A stretch of DNA of 62,500 bases from Neocallimastix lanati (nom. inval.) (GCA_016946835.1 JACVTC010000023.1:920001-982500), one strand, 5' to 3'; numbered from the stretch's first letter, positions 41,052-56,330 are shown. Notes: generated from the letters alone by a model not told the origin. Translations and numbers: made by a program.

Positions 41052-43685
41052 ACTTTTACTACTTTAAATTTCAAATTTCTAAAAGTTATAAAAAAAAAAA
41101 AAAAAAAACTCTTATTGTTATTAAGTTAATTAAAGTACAGTATGAAATTTTAAATACTCTATTTTTTTTTTTTTTTTTTAGAACTTTTTTTTATTTATTA
41201 TTTAGGATTTTTATTATTACAATAGAAATTCAACTTTTATAAAATTCTTTTAAATAATTTTTTTTATTAAATTGGTCATTTAATTCTTTTATAAAAAGAA
41301 TTTATTTCTTTTCTATATAATAATAAATTTATCAATTTCTTTGGGATCCGTCGTCTAATAAAAAAAAAAAAAAAAACTTTTTTCTTTTTTGAACATTTTC
41401 AAATATTACTTTTAAAATATATTTTCTTGTCTTTCTATATATAATAAAAAAAAAAAATTTTTTAAAAAAAAAATATATATGCTTAAAAAAAAAAAAAAAA
41501 AAAATTCTTCAATATTATTATTTATTTCTATTCTAAATATATATAATATATATTTATTATTTTTTCCTTTTACTAAAATATTTATATTCACTTCATATTT
41601 GTATCATTTTATTAAATAATTTTATAATTTTTATAATAAAAAAAATTATATAATTGGGGTATACTTAAAATAATACAAATATAAATAATATATATAATTA
41701 CTAAAAGAAAAATTTAAATATATTAATTATATATATTTTGATAAAAAAAATAAAAATATTAAATATTTAAAAATCATGATCGATTTTTATTGTAAAATTA
41801 AAAATATTACATTTTATTAAAAAATCATGATCGATTTTTTTATATAATATTTTCTATTCACTATTAGATTTTTTTCTTTCAAACATTTTCTTTTCTACTT
41901 TATGTTGCGAAACCTCTTCTTTTTTTATTGATCATTTGATAAAATATTTCTCTTAAAATAACAAGTTAATATTATTTTTGTATATTTTTGGATGTTTAAA
42001 GAATTCGTATCTACTAATTTAATTTTTTATTTTATATATATAAAATAAAAATAAATTGATGAACCAAAAGAAAAAAAAAAATGTATTTTTTTGTTTTTTA
42101 CAAAATATAATAGATTTTAAAATAAATTTAAGAATTATATAAAATAATATTTATTATTTTATCTGGTATCTAAAATGATCGATGGTCATTCCAATTCTTA
42201 AATTTATTCTAATTTCTTTCCAAATTGTATTTCTTTATTCCTACTAATATTAGGCTATATGATTTAAAATACGATTCTTTTCCATTACTTCATTTCAAAA
42301 TTATAATATGTTTAAAAATTACATATTACAATCTTCTTGGTCGTTATTTGTTTTGCTTTGTTAAATAAATATACAAGTGTAATCTCACTAAATATATTTT
42401 TTCATTAATAATATTAAAAGATCAATATTCACTTACGGTTTTCTTTCATAATTTTTCATCAATTTCACAAGATATTTTTAATTTATCTTTTCTCCAAGAA
42501 TAAAAATTCAAAAATAATAATCTAGAACCAGCTAGATTAATATTTGAATCATTAAAAAAAATCTTGCTTCGGTGATAGATCAATAAAGTATATACTTCAC
42601 CATAATGATATTAATGCTTCTTATTTTAAATTCAAAATAACCATAACATTTTTGGATTAATAGATATAAAAATGGTGTAATTGTAAAAAATAAAAGATAG
42701 ATTATTTTTTGGTTGATTTTGTCTTTAAAAAATGAACTATGCTATTTCAAAAAAAATAATTGATTTGTTTTAAAATAATTTTTTTTAAAAAAATAGAGAT
42801 AATTTATAATAAAAATATTTTTTATCTCCATTTCTAATACTTCTTTCAATTCATAATTTCTTTTTTTATATATATATATAACTAATAGAATCCTTTTAAA
42901 ATTATCCTTTCTGTATCAAATCCCTTCTTTTTTAAAAAAAAATATTACTAAACTTCTATATTAAATTTACTTCAATAGAAAAGTCTCTTAAAAGCTATCG
43001 ATTCAATATTGAAAAATTTTTATGATTTTTTATACTGAAAAAATAATTGAAAGTTGTAAATAATAATAATTATTACTGTATTGCATTAGTTGGTTGAATG
43101 GATGATTAAGATTTAATAATAACTGTATATATCAATAATTCTAACTTTAAAATTAATTACTATATACATTTATATCAATTATTAAATTATTACCCCCTTT
43201 TTAATTTAGTAATAATAATTACTATTATTTATATAAATTTAATAGAATTAAAGTTTTTTAAGCTAAAAAAAATAATTGAAATTGAAAGTTTTATTTATAT
43301 AAAATTACTTAACACAAAAATAGTATTAAATAATATTGATTGAAGTTTCACTAAAGTGATTATTGAATTATTTATAAATTATTCTAATACTACATTAGAA
43401 TAATATTATATTTGTATAACTTTTTAATGATTAAATTGGAATGATTTCCATATCAAGTTGTAAAACGATGATTGGTTTTTATTTTATTCCACTATTATTA
43501 ATTCTACTGAAATGTATACAATTTTCTAAAAATAATAAAAACTTTATATTTTACTCTATACATCTGCAATAGAATTTGTAAACTTTAAATTTAATAATGC
43601 TACTCTATATTATATAGAATATTATTTTTTAAAAAATTTAAAGTTTTACTGGAATAATGAATATGATCTGATATTATTAAGATAT
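40909..43685. other. intergenic region with short direct and inverted repeats
   Basis: No gene was built. Two direct copies of AAAATCATGATCGATTTTT lie at 41770-41788 and 41821-41839. A perfect 16-bp inverted repeat (AATAAATTTAAGAATT at 42121-42136, its complement at 42194-42209) flanks ATGATCGATGGTCAT. A small stem CGGTGA...TCACC occurs near 42571-42602. Confidence 0.55.
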
Positions 43686-44381
43686 TTATATTACAGATTC
43701 TGGAATGAGCATGTTGTTGCTCATTGTATTCATCATTTCACCATAATAATAATTCTGATATGGATTAACTGGATATGGATAGAGAGGCTGACTCATTGGA
43801 AGAGAAGTTGGCAACATGTTAGGAGCATTAAACATCTGATTTGGTAAAACTGGTGAAGAAGGTCTGAAAGCAGGAAAAGATTTTTGAACCATTGGAAGGG
43901 AGAATGGCATATTACTTTGAACTGGCGATGGTGGTTGAGCAAATATAGGGGAAGTGCTGGTCATAGTAGTGGGTTGTGGGAAAAATGCATTATGTTGATA
44001 CATATTCCATTGTTGGTTAAAAGCATTTTGATAACATTGAATTTCCAATTGATATCTTAATTCCTTAGCCATACGCTTTTGTAATTGAGCCAATTTAAAG
44101 CTTGCAATACGTTTGCTTTCTTCTTCTCTTCTGGCCAAAATTTGCATTTCAATTTCACGTTGCTTCTTAATCAATTTTTGAGTCACCTTATGCATTTCTT
44201 CTCTCATCTTTAAGATTTCCTCAATATCCTTTTTATTTAGTGGGGAGGTCTCAATAACTGATCTATCATAGTTATCTGGAGGATGAGTATAACCTACAGA
44301 AACCATTTCATTAAAAACAACATGTTTCTGAACCTTTAAATTATTACTAGATGTAACTCTCTTTAATATACTTTTTGACAT
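43686..44381 (-). CDS. candidate protein phosphatase 1 regulatory protein
   Basis: Single-exon gene, 231 aa. The N-terminus carries SILK (residues 4-7) and then KHVVF (19-23), which fit the SILK and RVxF docking motifs of protein phosphatase 1 regulators in their usual order and at short spacing. A YTHPPDNYDRS stretch (31-41) follows; aromatic-x-YDRS segments occur just after RVxF in several fungal and animal proteins. Residues ~50-118 are highly charged and heptad-like (KMREEMHKVTQKLIKKQREI), probably a coiled coil. The C-terminal half is Pro/Met/Gln/Asn-rich and likely disordered. No catalytic domain is seen. The start is the first ATG, directly after an A/T-rich leader. PP1 binding is inferred from motifs only. 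Confidence 0.75.
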   Translation of the reverse strand: MSKSILKRVTSSNNLKVQKHVVFNEMVSVGYTHPPDNYDRSVIETSPLNKKDIEEILKMREEMHKVTQKLIKKQREIEMQILARREEESKRIASFKLAQLQKRMAKELRYQLEIQCYQNAFNQQWNMYQHNAFFPQPTTMTSTSPIFAQPPSPVQSNMPFSLPMVQKSFPAFRPSSPVLPNQMFNAPNMLPTSLPMSQPLYPYPVNPYQNYYYGEMMNTMSNNMLIPESVI

Positions 44382-47286
44382 TTTATTAAAATTAATAGTT
44401 TCTCTTTTTAAAAAAATAATAGTTTGGTTTGTATAAAATTTATTTTTGTATTTTAAAAATTTAATTACTTATATTTCTAAATAAATTAAAAAAAATTAAG
44501 ATATGATTTTCGTGTTTATATAATAGAATTGTTAAATTTATATTTTATTGTTATTTTAAAAATATATTTACTATTTTAAATATTATATTAATGTATAATT
44601 GTATTAAAAATTTTTTTTAGTTTCTTTATATTTTCATTGTATTATTGCGATATAAAAAATTATAAATGAAAATGATTCATAATATATTTAAAAATAATTT
44701 CGTATAATCGTTGAAAACAATTTTGAAATATTATATATCATTATATTTTTTAATGAATATATGCAAATGGTTAATTTATTAAAATATTTATTTTAATAAT
44801 TAAAAATAATATTTTAATAATTATGCCTTTTATATATATAAATTATTTTTGTATTAATAATCAATTTTTTGAAAAATTAATTGATTTTTAATTTTATATT
44901 TATTTCAAAACCAAAAATTAAATTAAGTTTAAAAGGTTTTTCTAAATATTTTTAGATAGTTTAATATAATTTAATCTTTTTTCTATATTATTTAATGGAA
45001 ATGGTAATATTAACTAATTCAGATTATAATAAAATCTTTAATAGTTTATAGATTATTTTAAATTTCAATCTATTTATAAATTAAAAAAAATTTACATATA
45101 AAAATTGTATATATTTAATTATTATACATAAAAAATAAAAACTAATTACAAATATATAGTAAAATTATATTCTATTATCTAATATTATAATTTTTCTAAT
45201 AAATTTTATTTGTTTTTTTTCTAATTATTATTAAAAAAATGTATTTTTTTCTATATTTATTAATATATGCAATTTTCTTTAAAAAAAAGGTATCAAAAAT
45301 ATATATGTATATTTTTTATTTTTAACTATGTAGATATATATTATATGTGATTTTGTGTTTTAAAAAATATATTTTTCATTTAATTGCAATATTTTTTTTA
45401 TATTTTGTAATAGTTTTGATTTGTTTTTTTTTTTTTTTGTATTAAATATTTAGTATGTGCTTCTATAAATTTTAGATATTAACAATGAATTTATTAAAAA
45501 ATTTTATAAGTTATTTGTTTATCACTTTTTCTTTGAATAAATTATTAATAATAATTCTTTTAATAAAAAAATGTTTTATAAATAGCTTTATAAAATTTTT
45601 AATATATAAAATTAAATAAAAAATAAAGAAATATTGATTAAAAATTATATTAAAATTATTAAATTGCTTTATTAAAAAAAAAAATTAAAATAAGAGTATA
45701 AAATAATTCTTTTAAAAAAAGTACTTAAAAGTATATAAATATAATTATTTTAAATATTTTATATTAAGAAAAAAAATGAATAAAATAAATGATATTAAAT
45801 TTAAAATATATAAAAAAATAATACTTATAAAAAAAATATAAAATAAAAAATTAAAAAAAAAAAAATATCCTTTTATTATAATAAATGATTTTATATATAT
45901 TTTTTTTTTGTTTTTAAAAAAAAAATTTATAATAAAAAATTTTTTTTTATATAATTTTTTTTATACCAAAAAAAAAAGAAATTTTTAAAACATTTTGAGA
46001 GAATTTTTTTTATTTTTATAATTTATGAAAAAATTAAAAATATTAAAAAAAAAAAAAAAATAATAATAATAATAATAATAATTTAAACTCTTTAAATGAA
46101 CTAAAATTAATATATTGATGTTTATATTGAAATGAAGTTAATGTAATATAATTAATATATAATGAATTAATATTGTATTATATTACATTATATTCATAGG
46201 TGTTAAATATTAAAAAGCTTATATTAATAGTTAATAGTCTAATATTATAGAGTATAATGTTATTTATAAAATAAATATATAATATACAGCAAAATGTAGT
46301 TTTAATATATATTAATATATTAAGTATTTATAATATGTGAAAATAAATAAAATAAAAAATAAATAAAAAGTATATATTTTCTCTAATAAACTTTAATTCA
46401 ATAGAAATGCTTTAAAAAAATTTTTTTAATTATTTTCTTTTAAATTCTAATTTATATTAATATATTTAATAATATATTGATGTAATAGAAATGATTTAAT
46501 AGAAACTAAAGGGAACTCAATTAAAAATTAAAAAAGAAATAAAATTAGAATAAAAATTTATATATATAATATATTATAGTATATATTACCATAATAACTA
46601 TATATATTATTTTTTTTAGCAATTATATTGTGGGTATAAAAAATGGCACACTGAATAAAGAGAAAAAAATATATATATATAAATAAATAAAAAAAAATCA
46701 TTAATAAAACCTTATTTATAATTATTATAGTTTTTCACTCTTTTTTTTTTTTTATATTTTATTTTTCTCATTGACCAATATAAACATAATACATATAAAA
46801 ATAAATAAAATTTTTATGAAATATATGAAATTATATATATAATTAATTAATTTGTAAATAATTTATTCATATATTAAATATACTTTATATATGAATTCAA
46901 ATTCATTATTTACAATAAACAATAGTGAAAATAATGTATTAAAATGTATTTAATGTATTTAGTGTATTTATTTATATAATACAATAATAAATTGAATCAT
47001 TAAATTAATTTATATATGTTTAATTGTTAATTTTTTATATTATCAATATTAATGATAATATACAGAATATATTATATAATTAATTTAGTAAAAAAAATTT
47101 TTTTAAAAAAAAATAAAAAAAAAAATTAAAAGAAAAGAAAAAAGTTTAAAAAGAAAAAAAGAAAAAAAAGAATCTAAAATTTTAAGAAATAAATAATGTT
47201 AATTATTAATAATAATTAATTATTAACTACATAATGTAAATAATAATTAGGTAGTATAATAAAATTGTAAAATATTTAATAATTTA

Positions 47287-47405
47287 TTACTATTTAATGT
47301 AAATAGTATTTATTTAATGTAATATAATTACCATTTAATGTAAATAGTATTTATTTAATGTAATACAGTTACTATTTAATGTAAATAGTTTCTATTGAAT
47401 TATTC
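47287..47405. repeat. 41-bp tandem repeat, three copies
   Basis: Units start with TTA(C)TATTTAATGTAAATAG or TTACCATTTAATGTAAATAG at 47287, 47328 and 47369. A reverse form (ATTACATATTGTAAATAGTA) follows at about 47406. Confidence 0.85.
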
Positions 47406-49218
47406 ATTACATATTGTAAATAGTAATAGTTAATAACGAACATTATTACAAAATACATACTGTAATAATAATTAACTATTATTGAATTATGGAATACGTT
47501 AATGTAAGAAATTATTTATTAATTACCTAAATAATTTAGAATTTACAATAAATATTGAATAATTATCATTAATTTTAAACAGTCCTTTAACAAATGAAAT
47601 ATAAAAATAATATTAATTATACAAATATGAAATTGGTAAAAATTAAATAGAGACTGAGTAAACCACTCATTTAAAAAAAAAATAATAATAATAATAATTT
47701 ATATAATTAAATGAACCAAAATTAATGATAATAAAAAGTAATTTTATGAAATTTATCCTTATATCATCTTAAATTTAATATAGAAAAAAGTATTAATAAA
47801 AATATACCCATCTCTTGAAATCCATTATACTAAAATAATTAAAATTATACAATTTCAATGAACAAAATAAAAATAATAATAATAATAATTTAATAATAAT
47901 AATTAAGAATAAAGGAAAAAGAAAAAGAAAGGAAAGGAAAGAAATTAATAAATAATAAAATTAAATAAAAATATATCACATATTTCATCATTTTATTTAT
48001 TATTATTAAAAAAAAAAAAAATTTTTTTTCTTTATTATATTATAATATGCTATATCAAACTTTATATTTTTAAGTTTTAAAAATAAAATTTTCGAATCAC
48101 CATAACATTTAAAAAATAGTTCATATAATTAACGTAAAAAAAAAATAAAATAAAATAAATAAAATAAAATAAAATAAAATAAAATAAAATAAAATTAAAT
48201 TAAAGAAATATAGGGAAAATAAAATAAAAAAAAAAAAAAGAAAAAAAAATTTTTTAAATATTTATTAAATAAATTATGAAATCAATGGAACTTTTATAGA
48301 ATAATTTGTAGTAGTCAGAGTATAAAGATTTTTACCACAAATCATTGGGCATGTCACGTTTTGTAAATAGAATTTAATGACCAAAATAGAAAAAAAAAAT
48401 AAAAAAGAAAAAAAAAAAATTATGGAAAAGAAAATAATGGCAAAAGATAGAATTATTGAATTATAAAAATTTGAAATTAAAGAATTATAGAATTACAGAA
48501 TTGAAATTAAGTATAATTATATATTAAAAAAAATAAATAAATAAAAAATGAGGATAAGAATAATATTATTATAGCGTGGCATCTTTATATTTTCTTTCTT
48601 TTTTTCTTTTTTTTTTTTATATAGAAAAAAAATTATAAATTTATAAATTTTTAATTTTACGCTCTTTAAGAAATATAAACTTTTTTTTTTTTTATTTCTT
48701 TATTTTTAAATATATTATTAATTCAGTATTATTAATAATTTTAACTTTTATTTAATAAAATAAAATAAATACATGATTTCACTATTTCATTATTTCATTA
48801 ATCTAATAAATATCAATAACCTGACCAAAATATACTTTGTATTAGCCTTTTTTTTTTTTTTCTAGTTTTTACTCTTTTTTATTTAGATATTTCTTTATTC
48901 TATTAAAAAACAATTGTAACAAAAAAAAAAAATTTTTTTTTTCTATTTTTCTACCCTAAATTTTTTAGCAAATAATTCAATTTTTCTTTTTTTTTACCAC
49001 TCGTATCATTATAGATTCTACTATAGAAAAGAAAAAAAAATTTTAGAAGATAATTCCAAGGAATTATACGATAAAATTAAACCCTTTTAAATTGAAGAAA
49101 TTAATAATTTTCTCTTTTTTTTTTCTTTTTTATTATTATTTGTAATGATTATGATTAATATTATAAATATTACAATATTAATTTTTTTTAATCATTGATT
49201 ATTCCTAGTATTCTAATT

Positions 49219-49466
49219 ATTTATTATTTATTATTAATTTATTTATTACTAATTTATTTATCTATTTATTATTTATTATTAGTATTTATTATTTATTATT
49301 TATTATTTATTATTTATTATTTATTATTCAATTATTTATTATTTATTATTTATTATTTATTATTTATTATTCAATTATTTATTATTTATTATTCAATTAT
49401 TTATTATTTATTATTTATTATTTATTATTTATTATTTATTATTTATTATTTATTATTTATTATTTA
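49219..49466. repeat. (TTATTTA)n heptamer repeat
   Basis: About 250 bp made of TTATTTATTATTTA units with occasional TCAATTA interruptions at about 49327, 49371 and 49392. The open frame it creates is pure Tyr/Leu/Ile and is not a gene. Confidence 0.85.
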
Positions 49467-52400
49467 TAATACATGTCATTTATATATTTCTTTAATAATT
49501 AATAATTATCAATAAAATTTTAATAAAATAATCCAAATTAAATTGTCACATTTTGAAAAATATACATACATTAATATATTCATATTATAAAACATAATTT
49601 TATTCTTAGCATAAAATATAATTTATTATAACAATTTCATATATAATTAATATTATAATTTATTATATGGCTCTAACATATTATGACTATAAAATGATAT
49701 TAGTAGATATTAAAGTCAATAATCATAATAATTATAAAAATTTTAAATAATATATTTATAATTTTTTTTTTCTATAACAATGCTTTTTTTTTTTTTATTC
49801 AACTTAATTTATTAATAATTCATTTGTTTTTGATATAAAAGATAGATTAAATATATTAAATAGTTGTACATAAGAACAATTACAACTACATATTTAATAA
49901 CCAATAAAATTAAATCACATTCTATTATTATGTATTATCATCTACAAATTATATAAATTGTTTTCTAATTAAATATTTCCATCTAATATTTAATACATAG
50001 TATTATTAATATACTTGGATAATACTTAATTAACTTTATATTTAACCCATATTTGTAGTTTTTTTTTTTAACAAATTTATTAGATACTAACTTTTTTTAG
50101 AATTAGAATTTAATTCAATAAAAAAAAAATTATTTAATAAATAAAATATATATAATAATATATTATAATATAAAAATAAATAGTAAAAACAGTCAAATTA
50201 AAATGGAATTTATTAAAGATATATTAATAATATAAATGGATATATATTATAAAATATCAAACATGATATTATTTATTATTATTTTTCATTTATTATAAAT
50301 ACATAGAGTTAAAAAAAAAAAAAAAAAAAAAAAAAAGGAAAATAATAATAAATAGAGTTTAAAGAAAATATTAAAAAAAAAAACTCTTAAATTAAAATGA
50401 ATAAATAAAATAAAATATAATATAATAAAATATAATATAATAAAATAAAATATATAAATAAATAAATTCAAATTCATAATATAATTCATAGATAATAAAT
50501 TAATTATAGGAAAGTCATAACTTAATGTATATAACAATATATTAAAATAAAAGTCATTTAAATCATTTAAATATAAAATGTACATAAAAAAATTTTTTTC
50601 ACTGATTTCATATGATTTTTATCACTTCATATTAAAAGTCAGTCAGAACTGCAATTATGTCATAGTTTTATTTTAAATATTTTAAAATAAATAAAAATTT
50701 TTTCCAATTTTAAACACTTTCATTTATAAGGATTAGATTACGTAAAAACTTTAATTTCTATAATAAAAAAAAAAGATGACATTAACTACCATAATAAATT
50801 TAATAGTCTTTTCATTTTTTTTTTCCATTATTATTATCATTTATTCAAAGTGAATTTAGTGACCTTTCCTACTTATTATAAAATATAAACATACTTAAAA
50901 TATAAAGTAAATTTGAATTATTTAATTATTAATTTATAGGTTTTATTTTTTTTATTATATTAATTTAATAAATATCATATATCCTTTTTTTTTATTTGTT
51001 TTAAAAATTTCAATTATCTTACTTTTATTAAAATACATAATAAAATAAAATAAAATAAAAATTTATTTTAAAACAGGCTAATTAAAATTTTATCCCATTC
51101 CATCCATTTACGATATAATATTCAATATAAAATGCTGTGAATGAATATAAATAATATATGTGTTATGATTGCTGTACTATAATGAAATATATATTCAAAA
51201 AAAATTTTTTTTGAAATAAATTATATTAATATTTATTTATTTATTTATTATTTAATTATTCATTTATTAATTAATTAATTGTTTATTTATGTATTTATTA
51301 TTTATTATTTATTATTATTTAATTATTTACTGTTTTATATATATATATATATATTTTTTATAATGCCTTGTAAGGTTATTTCTTTAAAAGGATAGATATA
51401 TTATTCATTGACATTACTTTATCCTTTTTTTTTTTCTTTCAAAGCTACCACTATAAAAAAATCAATATATATATATTATTTCTGAATTCATAAAAAAATA
51501 TATATATATACAAATATAATATAAAAATATAAAAAAAATTTAGAATTAAAAATAATTAACAAAATGTATATTTTTATTTATTTGATTGTTAATAATTATT
51601 TTTTTTCTCTTTGTACTTTTTCCTTAATTCATTTTATCTCTCACTATTTTTTATTTTTTTATTTCTCTCTTTTTTTTTTTTTATACAACTTTGTACTTTT
51701 TCTTTAATTATTTTATGGTATATTCATTTAATTAATTAATTTCCTTAAGATGATATTGGTCAATACATTGGTCAATATTCTTTAAAAAAAAAAAAAAAGG
51801 ATTGGATCATTCATTCATTTATTTTTATATGATCTAACTATTTTATATATAAAAATAAACTTTTAAAAATATAAAAGTATGTAATAAGTATGTAATAATA
51901 TATAATAAAAATATATTAGTATTTATATAATATTATTTAAATTATTTCTTTCTTTTTATTTTTTATTTTTTTGTTCTTTTTTTTTTTTTTCATTTTTCTT
52001 ATACTTGACATTTATCCTTTTTTGTTTTTTATGGAGTGACTGTGGAATGTTTTTTACGTATACAAAAATGTAAAAAAAAAAAAAAAAAAAAGTTATTATT
52101 ATTAACTTTTTTTTTTTTATAAATTAAAAAAGAATTAAAAAAAAAAAATTAAAATTTAAAATAATAATTAATCATACCAAATTTCAACCGAAGATTACCA
52201 ACATTTGATGGTTATAGAAGTAAAAAAAAATATATATATTTATTTATATTTATTTATTCATTTATTTATTAAAAAGTATATACTCAATATATTGAGCAAA
52301 AAAAAAATTTTTTTTTGATCCACTATTATAACAAAAAATAAAGAAAAAAAAAAATTTCAAAAGTAATAAATGAATAATAAATTAATGGGAAAACAATTAT

Positions 52401-55400
52401 AAATAACATAAAAATTAAATATTAAATATATCCTTTTAAAAGTATGGTTTAAAAGTTTAAAATAATTTTAAGAATTTGAAGAATATTATATTAATAAAAT
52501 ATTATTTACTTCTAATAAATTTATAATAAAAAGTTCACATAAAAAAGTTAAAAATACCTTTTTTTTTTTTTATTTTCATGAATTATTTTATTTTTTTATT
52601 AATTATTATTATTATTATTATTATTTTTTTTTTTTTTTTTTTTAGTTGTTCATGTTTTAATTTTAAAAAAAAAATAATTATAAAATAAAATAATTGATAA
52701 TTTATTTTTTCATATATTTTAATTGTATTATACTAATATATTATGTATACTCTATAAATATATAAATTTTAATATAATTCAAACGATTAATCTGTAACAT
52801 TAAAAAAAATTTTTTTTTATCTTTTTTATAGTGTTGTTACATCAAAATAAATTATTATTTAGAAAAAAAATTAAAAATGAAAAATCTTTTTTGATACATT
52901 TTTTTTAATAATAAGTTAGCAACTACACTTCTTCAAAATGACTCCATAAAACTAAAAAAAAAAAAAAAAAATTTCAGTGCTTATTTTAATAAAATAATTA
53001 TTTTATTTAAGAATATTACAAAAATAAACAAAACAATGACCATAAAAATAAAAAAAAATAGACATGTGTATTAATTGTTTATACAACTATCTTTACATAA
53101 TTAAAATTATCACTTATATTAACATTCAATATAAAATAATAATAATAATAATAATAGTAAAAAAAAAAAAAAAAAAAAAAGTTATTGAGATTTTAATCCC
53201 TTTTACTAAATGATATTAAAAGGTAGAATTAGAAAAACTTTTATATAATTATAATAATAATTAAAAAAAAATTTTTTTCATTTCTATTACTATGTTTCAA
53301 TTTATAATTCTTTTATAAAAAAAATTAAATTCTATAAAAATAAATAAATAACAATAAAGTTAGAATATATAAATTAATATATGGAATACTATTCATTAGT
53401 AGTAAAATGAATATACTATTCTATATTATTTTTTTTTTCTTAATATAATTGAAATAATTATAATTATAAATTTATCATTCTTTAAAAAGATTTTAACAAA
53501 ATATATATATATATAAAATAAAAGATATATAATTAATAATAATCAAGCAACTTTTTTTTTTTATTGAATCTTTTATTTATAAATATTTTAATATTTTATA
53601 AAGGACTATAAAAAAAAAAAAAAAAAAGATATAGTATTAAATATACTATCTAAAGAATAATGTTTTAACGTTTGATTAAATCTATTAACTTTATTTCAAT
53701 CAATATGAAATATTTGAATTAAAAATATATATATAGTCTCAATTACTTTACTACAAATAAAAAAAAAAAAAAAAAAAAACTTTAAAATAAAATTTTTTAT
53801 TTTTTTAAAAAAACTTTAAGAATAAAAAAAAAAATTAATTATATTGTTTAATTTAAATTACTTCTATTGATAAAAAATAAAGCTTTAATTCTATGATGAA
53901 ATATATTAATAGTAAAATAGTAATTTAAGTTGATCACATAATTATTTATTATGCTTAATGATATTAGATGAATAGGATAAAGTTATAACTTACTAAATGT
54001 CATATATGATTATATGTAGTTTAAATAAATAAAAAAACCCTTCAATATACTTAGATTAATCATAATGCTTTCTATTTTTTTTTTTTTATTTTTAATATCA
54101 ATTCTATACTCCAATTACAAAAAAAAAAAAAAAAAAAAAAAAAAGTTAATTTATTGTTGTTAATAAATATAACGTAAAAATAATTTTAAATATAATAGAA
54201 TTACTTCGATGACCTAATTCAAACTCTAAAAAGGTTATATTAATAAAAAAAAATAAGTCATGTTACATTAATTATTAATAAAGAAAGATAGTTCTATGAA
54301 AAATCATGGATTATTTTTATTTATCTAGCAAAAAAAAAAAATCGATAATTAAAAATATTTAATAATAAAATAAAATAATTTTTTTTAAAAGAAAATTACA
54401 TCAATCCACTAAATAAACCATCCATTATTTATAAATTTAAATTTCAAAGCGAATAATAGTAAATATTAAATAGAACGATACTAATTTAAAATTAATAAGG
54501 AATAATAGTAAAAATAATAATAATTATTATTATTATTATTATTGCTATTATTTATTTTTTTTTTTTGTAAAAGAAAAAAAAAAATTTTGGAATTTTGTTC
54601 AAATTTCATTTGTCTGTATTTTTTTTTTTTTTAATATAATATCTGGAGTTAAAAGATAATTCAAATATATACATCTATAAAAAAAATGGAAGATTACATA
54701 TAAAAATATAATTATTAAACTTTTAATTTATATTAAAATAGATTAAAAATTTTTTTTGTAAATAATAAAATCAAAAATTAAAAATTAAAAAAAAATTAAA
54801 AATAAAAATTGAATAATTAAAAATTAAAATTAAATAATAAATAATAAATTAATAAATAAATGTTAATATATTATGTATTATTTTAATCTAAAATAATATT
54901 TATTAATTAATTAAAAGATACAAAAAAAAAACTTTATTTTATTCAATGAAATTAAATATAAAGTTTGAGATTTCATACTAATTGAATGATAATATATATG
55001 ATATTATATTTGGCATAAATTAATAATATCATTTAACACTATCACACTTTAACACCATTTATTAATCTAATTAATTAAATTATATCACAAACATAATAAT
55101 AAATGAAATTAATTAAAAACAATTTATATTTAATAACTATCATCATTAATACTATCATTAGTAATATGGCCATATATTAATATATTATATATAGTATTAG
55201 AATATATTTTATTTAATAAATAATATTTTTTCTATAGAGTATTACAATTAATTTTAATGTCATGAATTTTATTATAATATAATAATATATTTGACAAAAA
55301 ATTTTTGTATTAAATCTTATTTATTATAAAATTTGAAAGAATAATATGAGTATTAAGAAAGAAACTCTATTTAATATATATTTTAAAGGTCATAAATAAA

Positions 55401-55422
55401 AAATTTAATAAAGTTAATCTTG

Positions 55423-55489
55423 TAAATATTATTATCCTTTATAATAAATATATTGGTAATATATTTATTATAAAGGATAATAATATTTA
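55423..55489. repeat. 32-bp perfect inverted repeat with a 3-base loop
   Basis: Arms 55423-55454 and 55458-55489 are exact reverse complements around the loop GGT. The arms include ATTATCCTTTATAATAA, so this is not just AT alternation. Confidence 0.92.
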
Positions 55490-56330
55490 ATAGTATATAG
55501 TGTAAAAATTAAATATAAAAATATTTATAGGTATTTATTGTAAATTGATAATTATTTAATAAAAAATATAAAAACAAATAAGGGAATTAATAAATAAATG
55601 GATACACAAATAAGAAAAATTTTATTGAAATAGTAAAAAAAAAATTTATATTTTCATATATGGTATTATATTTAAAATAGGTAAATATTTATTTATATGA
55701 GTAGTTATAAGTAAATATAATAAAGGGTATAATATATTTATATAAGAATATGAGAATTTCATTTAAATAAAATAATATATAATAGTTTATATTAAAGCAT
55801 TAAATAAAAAAAAATATTCTTTAAAAGGTAATATTAAAAAAGAAGGAAAAAGTAATCGACAAAAATAGAAAAAAAAAATAATAATAATTAAAGTAATAAT
55901 AAAATAATTAATTATTTAATTAATAATAAATAATAATAAAATAATAATAAAAATATATGAATAAATATAATTTTTTTTTAAAGTGTAACAAAGAACAACG
56001 TAAACTTCTCCTATAAATGGTTAATTTAAATAAATAAATAAAAAAAAAAAAAAAAGACTAATAAAAATTAAACGAAACGAAACCAAACAAAATAACGAAA
56101 TAAAGAAAAAAATTAAATTTTATTAAAATAAAAATAAAAAAAAAAAGTAAAAGTAAAAGAAAAAATAAAAATAAAAATAAAAATAAGAGTAGAGTAGAAA
56201 GTAATAAAAGTTAATGTAAAAAATAAAAATAAAATATTTAATATAAATATTTAAAATGTATATATATTACAGTTTGATATTCAAATATATTTAAATATTA
56301 ATTATTAAAAAAAAATTAAAAGTATTAGTA

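Noticed and set aside
49195-49515. 106-codon Tyr/Leu/Ile frame
   Set aside because: Generated by (TTATTTA)n repeats.
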